A stretch of 5,953 nucleotides of DNA, taken from NCBI GenBank assembly GCA_947074245.1, contig CAMTOW010000148.1:1-5953 (forward strand). Direction: 5' to 3'. The notes below the pieces were generated by a model. The model saw nothing but the letters and a program-made list of their open reading frames with translations. It was not told the DNA's origin and made no database searches. Below are positions 1-5,953 of this stretch, one piece after another (the stretch's first letter is position 1; the number at the start of each line of letters is the position of its first letter). Position numbers and translations under genes: made by a program. Origin of the DNA: an uncultured Bacteroidales bacterium. Its GTDB lineage: Bacteria > Bacteroidota > Bacteroidia > Bacteroidales > JAUNSR01.

Positions 1-990
1 TAGATTGGTCTTGATGATTCTGCTGGCAATGCGGTTGGTTTCGGCTGTTCCATTGAGTCGGTTCAGCAAAAGCTCCCTCGCAGCTCTACCCACTTCGCGC
101 CCCTGTTGATCGATCGTAGTGAGAGCCGGATCGGTATTTCTGGCGATATATCCGTCGGAAAAACCACAGATCGAAATGTCTTCAGGAACCTGGAGTCCGC
201 TCCGTTTGACCGAATAGAGGATTCCGGAGGCAGTCCCGTCGTTGATCGCGAAAAAAGCGTCGGGTCTGTTGTCTTTCTTTAAAAGTTCGGGTGTCAGCAG
301 TTTTGCATTCTCGTATGTGTCGCAGATATGCATCAGCGATTCATCAATCGGAATCCGGTGCTTTCTCAAAGCGTCCAAATATCCATTGCGTCTATTCTTC
401 GATATTTCCAAATGAAGAGGAGAACCGAAGAATGCAATTCGTTTACAGCCTGTTTCAATGAGATGCTCTACCGCGCGAAAGGCTCCGGCATAATCATCTA
501 CCACCACACGGTCGGTCAATAATCCGGTACAAATCCTATCGAAAAATACGATCGGTATTTCATTATCAATCACTTCCTGAAAATGATCATAGCGGGTCGT
601 GTTTTTCGAAAGCGACGCCAATATACCGCATACGCGCGTATTCATCAGAGTCTGAACGCTTTTTACTTCTTTTTCGTAATCTTCGTTGCTTTGACAGATG
701 ATCAGGCTCAGATCATTCTCTTCAGCTATTTTCTCCATACCGTCTATAACAGATGAAAAGAAGAAATGGGTCACTTGAGGAATGATAATTCCGATGATGT
801 TCGATCGGCTCGTACGCAGGCTCAGTGCCAATGCGTTGGGCTTATAGTTGTTTTTTCGTGCAAAATCATTGACTAGATCCTTCGTGGCTTGACTGATATC
901 GTGATGGTTGCGCAAAGCGCGCGAAACCGTTGAAGGAGAGATGTTTAATTCTCGTGCGATATCTTTTATCGTTAGTTGTCTGTTTTTCAT
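1..990 (-). CDS. LacI-family transcriptional regulator, C-terminus cut by window edge
   Basis: This is a sugar-responsive DNA-binding repressor or activator of the LacI/GalR family, acting in the cytoplasm. Reading from the ATG at 990-988, the frame is open for 330 codons to base 1 with no stop. Residues 6-26 form the helix-turn-helix (LTIKDIARELNISPSTVSRAL), followed by the hinge region at about 49-60 (YKPNALALSLRT) with the Leu of the hinge helix that typically inserts at a central CpG. Residues 62-330 are the periplasmic-binding-protein-like effector domain, with family-typical stretches such as RPDAFFAINDG and PALTTIDQQGREVGRAARELL. Family members are usually about 330-345 residues, so only some 10-15 are missing. 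It is divergent from susC, 340 bases away, which suggests it controls that operon. No Shine-Dalgarno sequence precedes the start, as is usual in Bacteroidota. The family is certain; the effector sugar is unknown. Confidence 0.95.
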   Translation of the reverse strand, partial: MKNRQLTIKDIARELNISPSTVSRALRNHHDISQATKDLVNDFARKNNYKPNALALSLRTSRSNIIGIIIPQVTHFFFSSVIDGMEKIAEENDLSLIICQSNEDYEKEVKSVQTLMNTRVCGILASLSKNTTRYDHFQEVIDNEIPIVFFDRICTGLLTDRVVVDDYAGAFRAVEHLIETGCKRIAFFGSPLHLEISKNRRNGYLDALRKHRIPIDESLMHICDTYENAKLLTPELLKKDNRPDAFFAINDGTASGILYSVKRSGLQVPEDISICGFSDGYIARNTDPALTTIDQQGREVGRAARELLLNRLNGTAETNRIASRIIKTNL

Positions 991-1001
991 CAATTAGGTG
1001 A

Positions 1002-1013
1002 ATTTGCGCAAAT
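1002..1013. promoter_or_regulatory. Candidate LacI-family operator at the regulator promoter (ATTTGCGCAAAT)
   Basis: This is a perfect 12-bp palindrome centred on CG, 11 bases upstream of the regulator start codon. It overlaps a minus-strand TAnnTTTG box (1009-1016). LacI-family operators are CG-centred palindromes, so binding here could give autoregulation. Its half-site differs from that of the stronger palindrome at 1136-1149, so whether the same protein binds both is uncertain. Confidence 0.45.
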
Positions 1014-1016
1014 CTA
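1009..1016 (-). promoter_or_regulatory. Candidate -7 box of the regulator promoter (TAGATTTG)
   Basis: Read on the minus strand this is TAGATTTG, an exact match to the Bacteroides -7 consensus TAnnTTTG. It would give a very short leader of roughly a dozen bases before the ATG at 990. No convincing -33 TTTG element lies upstream, so the call rests on one box only. A second candidate for the same gene lies at 1074-1081. Confidence 0.35.
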
Positions 1017-1073
1017 ATATTCTTATGTGCATAACATGGTCATGTACCGGTGGCATTAACATTTTTTCCATAG

Positions 1074-1081
1074 CAAATATA
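1074..1081 (-). promoter_or_regulatory. Alternative -7 box of the regulator promoter (TATATTTG)
   Basis: On the minus strand this reads TATATTTG, again an exact TAnnTTTG match. It would give a leader of about 75 bases containing the palindrome at 1002-1013, which would then sit downstream of the start point as a roadblock-type operator. The -33 region holds only a weak GTGTG about 22 bases upstream. Confidence 0.35.
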
Positions 1082-1135
1082 CTTTTCACGTGTACTCTTA
1101 TATCACACGAATCATACTTCCTTACGCAACGAAAC

Positions 1136-1149
1136 TGCAAACGTTTGCA
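1136..1149. promoter_or_regulatory. Probable LacI-family operator (TGCAAACGTTTGCA)
   Basis: This is a perfect 14-bp palindrome with a central CG and GCAAA/TTTGC half-sites. It closely resembles known LacI-family operators such as those of PurR and MalR-type regulators (core GCAAACGTTTGC). It lies between the divergent LacI-family gene and susC, about 55 bases upstream of the candidate susC -7 box. That distance would suit an activating or looping role better than simple promoter occlusion. The sequence match is direct; binding by this particular regulator is inferred. Confidence 0.75.
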
Positions 1150-1203
1150 CTTCGATAATATCTGTTTCCTGGTTTTTTACAATTCTGCTTTTTGCAATGC
1201 ATA

Positions 1204-1211
1204 TACATTTG
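1204..1211 (+). promoter_or_regulatory. Candidate -7 box of the susCD promoter (TACATTTG)
   Basis: TACATTTG matches the Bacteroides -7 consensus TAnnTTTG exactly on the plus strand. It would start a transcript near 1217, with a leader of roughly 115 bases before the susC ATG at 1331. No good -33 TTTG sits at the expected 19-21 base spacing (the nearest TTTG, at 1191-1194, is too close). A weak -33 would fit a promoter that needs an activator. Confidence 0.4.
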
Positions 1212-1252
1212 TTGTACTAAATTAAACAAAAAATAAAGTTTTCACACGTATC

Positions 1253-1273
1253 ATTTAAGAAACGACCTTAAAT
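1253..1273 (+). repeat. 7-bp inverted repeat in the presumed susC leader
   Basis: ATTTAAG (1253-1259) and CTTAAAT (1267-1273) are perfect inverted arms around a 7-base loop, AAACGAC. The stem has only one G-C pair and no U-tract follows, so it is not a terminator. It could be a weak leader hairpin or a dyad protein-binding site downstream of the candidate promoter. Confidence 0.35.
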
Positions 1274-1330
1274 AAAACACGTTTAGTCACATTGCTTTTA
1301 ATAATTCTTTTAATCTTAAATATAATTTGC

Positions 1331-4300
1331 ATGAAGCACATTATTCTTTCTTTAAAGAAAGTGATCCTGCCCGTTATGGTCGGATTGCTCGTGTCCGCCG
1401 GGGCTTTCGCCCAGCAGATTAAAGTTCGCGGTGTCGTTAAAGATGCTACTGGCGAACCTGTTATTGGTGCGAACATCATTCAAAAAGGAACCAACAACGG
1501 AACTACTTCCGATTTTGACGGATTGTTTCAATTAGAAGCACCTCAAGGTTCATCAATCCTTGTTTCTTACATCGGTTATACGCCGCAAGAAGTAATTGCG
1601 ACGACAAAACCACTTACAGTTGTTCTTCAAGACGATGCGATTCAGCTAGAGTCAGCGGTTGTCATCGGTTACGGTACCGTGAAGAAAAGTGATGCTACCG
1701 GATCTGTAACGGCTATCAAGCCCGATAAGATGAACAAAGGTCTTACCGTTAATGCCCAGGATATGATTGCCGGTAAAATCGCCGGTGTGAATGTCGTTTC
1801 CAATGGTGGTACTCCCGGTGGTGGCGCAACGATTCGTATTCGTGGTGGGTCTTCTCTTTCTGCGAGCAACGATCCGCTTATCATTATCGACGGTCTACCG
1901 ATGGATAATAACGGTATCAAAGGGGTATCTAATATGTTGAGCTCTGTCAATCCGAATGACATCGAAAGCTTTACGGTATTGAAAGATGCTTCTGCGACAG
2001 CTATTTACGGTTCTCGTGCATCAAACGGTGTGATCATCATCACGACTAAAAAAGGAGCAGAGGGTAGTCGCCCTACCGTTTCTTACGACGGTAACTTCTC
2101 CATCAGCACGAAGAAAAAAACAATCGACGTATTGAATGGCGATGAATATCGCAGCCTGATTACGTCGATGTATGCAGATCAGCCGGACGTAATCGCAAAA
2201 CTTGGTACAGCCAATACCGATTGGCAGGATGAGATCTTCCGTACCGCTTTCGGAACAGATCATAACATTACTCTTTCCGGAGGTCTGAAAAACATGCCAT
2301 ATCGTGTATCATTCGGTTATACCGATCAGCAAGGTATCTTGAAAACCTCTTCTTTTGAGCGTTATACATTGTCTTTCAACTTGAATCCGAGCTTTTTTGA
2401 CAAACACCTTAATATCAGTTTGACCGGTAAAGGGATGTATGTGAAAAACCGTTTCGCAGACACAGGCGCGATCGGAGCTGCGGTTTCTATGGACCCTACT
2501 CAGTCTGTTTACAATTACGACCCTCAATATGACGTGTTCGGAAATTACTATCAATGGTATGTGCCAAACGCAGAATTCGAAAATAATGATGGTGATAAAG
2601 TCAACTCGGATACATATAATTCCTTGGCGACAACCAATCCGGTTGCACTGCTTAATCTGAAAAAAGAAACTTCTAAAGCGAAAAGCTTCGTCGGAAATGC
2701 CCGTTTCGACTATAAAGCTCATTTCCTTCCTGAATTGAGAGCCGTTCTGAACCTTGGTTTGGACGCTTCAACAGGAAAACAGAAACTTTATGTTCCTGTT
2801 CACGCAGCTTCTGATCACATGTACGGTCGTGCCGGACAGGACAAAGAAGATAAAACGAATACTTCATTGGATTTCTACCTTCAGTATACGAAAGATTGGA
2901 AAAACCAAAATCTCGATATCATGGGAGGTTATGCATGGCAGCACTTCCACAGAAGTGGTAACTCTTACTACAGTGGTTTGGAAGAAGGTGTAAAAAGCAA
3001 CTACAACGCTCGTCTAAACAGATGGAAAACAGAAAGCTACTTGGTATCATTCTTTGGTCGTGTAAACTATTCATTGTTTGATCGTTATATGTTGACTGCA
3101 ACTCTTCGTGAAGACGGTACTTCTCGTTTCCACAAAGACAATCGCTGGGGATTCTTCCCATCGGTAGCACTTGCGTGGAAGATGAATCAAGAAAGCTTCC
3201 TACGCGATGTAACTGCAATCTCCGAAATGAAACTTCGTTTGGGATATGGTAAAACAGGTCAGCAGGAGCTCGGTTTAGGTGATTACCCATATCTACCTAC
3301 CTACATCGTAAATAAAGATGGAGCATACTATCCGATCGGTGGCGAATTCATGGATCTATATCGTCCTGAAGCATACAATACGGATTTGAAATGGGAAGAA
3401 ACTACTACTTACAACGTTGGTTTGGATTATGGCGTTCTTCAGAATCGCATCTCCGGATCGGTTGAGTTCTATTACCGTAAAACAGACGACCTGTTGAGCT
3501 ATGTGGACGTTTCTGCATTGTCGAACTTTAAAAATCAAGTGATTCAGAATATCGGTTCACTGGAAAATAAAGGGGTTGAGTTCACGATCAATACCAAACC
3601 GATCGTCAGAAGAGATTTCTTCTGGGATTTAGGTTTCAATGTAACCTACAATAAAAATAAAATTACGAAACTGACTGCAGGTAGCGGCGATGATTATTTC
3701 GTAGCAACCGGTGGTATCTCTCCGGGAACAGGTAATACCGTTCAGGCTCACGCGGTTGGACAACCGGCAAATTCATTCTATGTATATCAGCAGGTTTACG
3801 ACAATAGCGGCAAACCAATCGAAGGTTTGTTCGTCGATCGCAACGGTGACGGTATCATCAATGAAAAAGACAAATATTTCCATCACAAACCGACAGGAGA
3901 TGTTTTGATGGGTCTTTCCTCTAAAATGACATGGAAAGGCTGGGACTTCAGCTTCTCGCTTCGCGCCAGCTTGAACAACTATGTATATAACGATGTGGAC
4001 GCCGATCGTCTGAACATCAGTTCCGGTGCAATCTGGTCTACTTCGGGATTCTTGTCTAACCGTCCGTTGTCTGCATTCGATACCAACTTCCAGGGTGTAA
4101 AAGATTCATACATGTCTGATTATTATGTACAGAAAGCTTCTTTCTTACGTTGCGACAACATTACATTGGGTTATACTTTCAAGAACCTATTCAACAAAGG
4201 AGTTGTAGCGCGCGTATACGGAACCGTACAGAATCCGTTTGTGATCACCAAATACAAAGGCCTAGATCCTGAGGTGAACGGTGGTATCGACAACAACATC

Positions 4301-4348
4301 TATCCGAGACCGATCGTTTCGTTGGTTGGTCTGACTGTAAACTTTTAA
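1331..4348 (+). CDS. susC: SusC-family TonB-dependent outer-membrane glycan transporter
   Basis: This 1005-residue, apparently complete protein is the outer-membrane channel that imports oligosaccharides with its SusD partner, powered by TonB-ExbBD. The start at 1331 gives a clean signal peptide (KHIILSLKK, a hydrophobic core, cleavage after AFA at about residue 27). The upstream TTG at 1292 would only add a hydrophobic tail. Residues about 30-100 are the carboxypeptidase-regulatory-like domain (VRGVVKDATGEPVIGANI). The TonB-box region is near 108-116 (SAVVIGYGT). The plug domain spans about 120-242 and ends in the hallmark IYGSRASNGVIIITTKKG. The rest is the beta-barrel, closing with the C-terminal aromatic TVNF. 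Residues 836-847 form an EF-hand-like loop (DRNGDGIINEKD). No STN signalling domain is present, so control through an ECF sigma/anti-sigma pair is unlikely, in keeping with the adjacent LacI-type regulator. The substrate is inferred only. Confidence 0.95.
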   Translation: MKHIILSLKKVILPVMVGLLVSAGAFAQQIKVRGVVKDATGEPVIGANIIQKGTNNGTTSDFDGLFQLEAPQGSSILVSYIGYTPQEVIATTKPLTVVLQDDAIQLESAVVIGYGTVKKSDATGSVTAIKPDKMNKGLTVNAQDMIAGKIAGVNVVSNGGTPGGGATIRIRGGSSLSASNDPLIIIDGLPMDNNGIKGVSNMLSSVNPNDIESFTVLKDASATAIYGSRASNGVIIITTKKGAEGSRPTVSYDGNFSISTKKKTIDVLNGDEYRSLITSMYADQPDVIAKLGTANTDWQDEIFRTAFGTDHNITLSGGLKNMPYRVSFGYTDQQGILKTSSFERYTLSFNLNPSFFDKHLNISLTGKGMYVKNRFADTGAIGAAVSMDPTQSVYNYDPQYDVFGNYYQWYVPNAEFENNDGDKVNSDTYNSLATTNPVALLNLKKETSKAKSFVGNARFDYKAHFLPELRAVLNLGLDASTGKQKLYVPVHAASDHMYGRAGQDKEDKTNTSLDFYLQYTKDWKNQNLDIMGGYAWQHFHRSGNSYYSGLEEGVKSNYNARLNRWKTESYLVSFFGRVNYSLFDRYMLTATLREDGTSRFHKDNRWGFFPSVALAWKMNQESFLRDVTAISEMKLRLGYGKTGQQELGLGDYPYLPTYIVNKDGAYYPIGGEFMDLYRPEAYNTDLKWEETTTYNVGLDYGVLQNRISGSVEFYYRKTDDLLSYVDVSALSNFKNQVIQNIGSLENKGVEFTINTKPIVRRDFFWDLGFNVTYNKNKITKLTAGSGDDYFVATGGISPGTGNTVQAHAVGQPANSFYVYQQVYDNSGKPIEGLFVDRNGDGIINEKDKYFHHKPTGDVLMGLSSKMTWKGWDFSFSLRASLNNYVYNDVDADRLNISSGAIWSTSGFLSNRPLSAFDTNFQGVKDSYMSDYYVQKASFLRCDNITLGYTFKNLFNKGVVARVYGTVQNPFVITKYKGLDPEVNGGIDNNIYPRPIVSLVGLTVNF

Positions 4349-4368
4349 CTAATAACACGGACACGAAT

Positions 4369-5905
4369 ATGAAATTCAGATATTTAAAATCATTTTTACC
4401 GGCCGCAGCGATCTGCATTTCGCTAGGTCTATCTTCTTGCATCGGAGATTTGGATGTAACTCCGATCGATCCGAGTGTTACGCAAGAATTTAATCAAGAT
4501 CAGGTTTTCCATAAAATATATGCTACAATGGGTCTGACCGGTCAGACCGGTCCCGACGGAAGTGGAGACGTTGATGGTCTCGACGAAGGTACATCCGGAT
4601 TTTTCCGTTTGATCTGGAATCTGAATGAACTGACTTCCGACGAAGCGATCTGTTCATGGGGAGACGCCGGTATCGACGAAATGAACTTCGTTCGATTCAC
4701 ATCATCTCATGATCAGGTGAAAGGTCTTTACGGACGTCTGAACTTCGACGTAACTCTTTGCAATCACTTCTTGGAGCAAACGGAAGGAAAAACAGATGAC
4801 AAGACTCGTATCCAGCGTGCCGAAGCCCGTTTCATGCGTGCGTTGAACTTTTATTATCTAATCGACTTTTTCGGAAACGTACCGTTTTCAGAGAAAGTGA
4901 TCAAAGATTGTCCGCCGCAGATCAAACGCGCAGATCTTTTCGAATATATCGAGAAAGAACTGAATGAGATCGAAACCGATATGTATGATCCGGGAATGGC
5001 TCCGTACGGACGTGCCGACAAAGCTGCCAACTGGTTGCTTCGCTCACGTTTGTTGCTGAATGCCGAAGTATATGCAAACACTCCGCGCTGGAATGATGCA
5101 GCGACTTATGCAAAGAAGGTGATGGATTCACAATATCAGTTGAGTGATTCTTATTCTCATCTGTTTATGGCGGATAATGACGGATCTTCAGTGAATAAAG
5201 CTCCAAACGAAATCATCTTGCCGATCGGAGCAGACGGTGTGATGACTCAAAGTTGGGCTAGTTCTCTTTTTATCATCGCGTCTACTCATACGAGCGATAT
5301 GCCGAATTGGGGTACAACCGAAGGATGGGGTGGTAACCGTGCCCGTAAATCATTGGTTGAGAAATTCTTCGACAACGGGATGATTCCTTTCTGGGCGGAT
5401 ATGAATGATCTTTCCAACTTGGGTGACGATCGCGCACTTTTCTTCGCAGCAGACCGTACCGTTGAGATCGCTAAGACTTCCGTATTCAAACAAGGTCTTT
5501 CTGTAACTAAATTCTCGAATTTACGTGCCGATGGCGGTTTGTCGAAAGACTCTAAATTCACCGATATGGATATTCCGTTTATGCGTAAGGCTGAGGCATA
5601 TCTAACCTATGCAGAAGCAACTCTACGTGCCGGCGGTTCTCAAGACGAAGCGTTGAAAGCCGTAAATGAACTGCGTGCCCGCGCAAATACGAAACTGTTT
5701 ACAAGTATCGATCTGAATAAGGTTCTAGACGAAAAAAGCCGAGAGTTCTTCTTCGAAGGACATCGTCGTACCGACCTGATCCGTTACGGATATTTCGGAG
5801 GTTCTACCGATTATCGTTGGGACTGGAAAGGTGGTTCCGCAAGTGGAACATCATTCGATAAGAACTACAATCTGTTGCCGATTCCGGCTTCCGATTTGAA
5901 CGTAA
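4369..5905 (+). CDS. susD: SusD-family surface glycan-binding lipoprotein, 3' end missing
   Basis: This is the outer-membrane lipoprotein that caps SusC and captures glycan at the cell surface. It starts 20 bases after the susC stop, so the two are co-transcribed. The signal peptide ends in lipobox LSSC with Cys24 as the lipidation site. The N-terminal SusD-like half carries the hallmark RAEARFMRALNFYYLIDFFG (150-169). The C-terminal SusD/RagB half carries MRKAEAYLTYAEA (405-417) and REFFFEGHRRTDLIRYG (458-474). The protein resembles Bacteroides thetaiotaomicron SusD throughout (for example GRADKAANWLL, FMADND and WDWKGG). By recalled alignment, the starch-site residues Arg81 and Trp98 are kept (Arg80, Trp97), but Trp96 and Asn101 are replaced (Cys95, Ala100). 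Genuine sequence ends after 512 codons plus one base. The stop at 5926-5928 lies in adapter sequence. About 15 residues, usually ending in a QNxGY-like motif, are lost. Confidence 0.95.
4531..4548. repeat. Perfect 18-bp palindrome inside susD
   Basis: GGTCTGACCGGTCAGACC is identical to its own reverse complement. It also contains a tandem repeat (GACCGGTCA then GACCGGTCC). It encodes residues 55-60 (GLTGQT) in a stretch conserved among SusD proteins, so it may be a by-product of repeated Gly/Thr codons. A stem in the mRNA 160 bases into susD is possible but unproven. Confidence 0.5.
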
Positions 5906-5953
5906 AGATCGGAAGAGCACACGTCTGAACTCCAGTCACTCCGGAGAATCTCG
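5906..5953 (+). other. Illumina TruSeq adapter contamination at contig end
   Basis: From AGATCGGAAGAGC at 5906 to 5939 the sequence matches the 34-base TruSeq Read 2-side adapter exactly. An 8-base index, TCCGGAGA, follows at 5940-5947; as I recall this is TruSeq HT index D702. The next bases, ATCTCG (5948-5953), begin the constant flow-cell segment. The boundary is uncertain by about one base. This is not genomic DNA and should be trimmed. It supplies a false ending (IGRAHV, then stop) to susD. Confidence 0.98.

Larger units (their letters stand above)
1103..1254. repeat. Imperfect 13-base direct repeat pair in the control region
   Basis: TCACACGAATCAT (1103-1115) recurs as TCACACGTATCAT (1242-1254), 12 of 13 bases identical, 139 bases apart. 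The copies flank the candidate susC promoter at 1204-1211. They could be paired regulator-binding sites or chance similarity in AT-rich DNA. No function is claimed. Confidence 0.35.
991..1330. other. Divergent intergenic control region between the regulator and susC
   Basis: This AT-rich stretch of 340 bases separates two divergent genes and has no credible coding sequence. It holds two perfect palindromes with central CG (1002-1013 and 1136-1149), TAnnTTTG-type boxes on both strands, a near-identical 13-base direct repeat, a 7-bp inverted repeat in the presumed susC leader, and two copies of CTTTTAAT 12 bases apart (1295-1302, 1307-1314) shortly before the susC start. I see no tRNA, riboswitch or terminator. 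Confidence 0.8.

Noticed and set aside
328..522. 64-codon plus-strand frame at 328-522.
   Set aside because: It lies opposite the clearly coding LacI-family gene and has no recognisable features.
1033..1046. Short inverted repeat ACATG-GT-CATGT near 1034-1045 as an operator or hairpin.
   Set aside because: Arms of only 5 bp, not CG-centred, and mismatched immediately outside; no better than chance.
998..1225. Open frame of 75 codons on the plus strand starting at a GTG in the intergenic region.
   Set aside because: It spans the divergent control region, including the operator palindrome and promoter boxes, has no recognisable domain, and its composition looks like chance translation of AT-rich DNA.
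1292..1330. Extended susC start at the TTG at 1292, adding 13 residues.
   Set aside because: The extension is purely hydrophobic and would place extra sequence before a well-formed signal peptide that begins at the ATG at 1331.
2309..2722. 137-codon open frame antisense to susC, with several other antisense frames across susC and susD.
   Set aside because: All lie opposite strongly conserved SusC/SusD coding sequence and show no recognisable family; they are shadows of the real genes.
4349..4368. Possible separate promoter or terminator between susC and susD.
   Set aside because: The gap is only 20 bases, has no stem-loop and no TAnnTTTG box; it is a normal operon junction.

Overview
This window comes from the Bacteroidota, most likely a Bacteroidales-type glycan degrader. 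The evidence is an adjacent SusC/SusD pair, a TonB-dependent receptor with an N-terminal carboxypeptidase-regulatory-like domain, a lipoprotein signal with a lipobox, start codons without Shine-Dalgarno sequences, and promoter-like boxes matching the Bacteroides -7 consensus TAnnTTTG. Genus cannot be decided from the sequence.

Layout: bases 1-990 (minus strand) hold a LacI-family transcriptional regulator that runs off the left edge and lacks only its last few residues. Bases 991-1330 are a divergent control region. It contains two perfect CG-centred palindromes (1136-1149 and 1002-1013), candidate promoter boxes on both strands, and some weaker repeats. Bases 1331-4348 (plus strand) encode a complete SusC-like outer-membrane transporter. 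After a 20-base gap, 4369-5905 encode its SusD-like glycan-binding lipoprotein, which is cut short at the right edge.

The last 48 bases (5906-5953) are not biological. They are Illumina TruSeq adapter: the 34-base read-through sequence, an 8-base index and the first six bases of the flow-cell segment. The apparent susD stop codon at 5926-5928 lies inside this adapter. The true C-terminus of SusD and everything downstream (typically a SusE-like surface protein and glycoside hydrolases) are missing.

Inferred working model: this is the regulatory and uptake end of a polysaccharide utilization locus. SusD captures an oligosaccharide at the cell surface, SusC imports it using TonB energy, and the divergent LacI-type regulator senses a sugar and controls the operon, and probably itself, through the palindromes. 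SusD closely resembles the starch-type SusD subfamily, so an alpha-glucan is the first guess, but only part of the starch-binding residue set is kept. I see no undescribed system here; the most consequential observation is the adapter-contaminated end.
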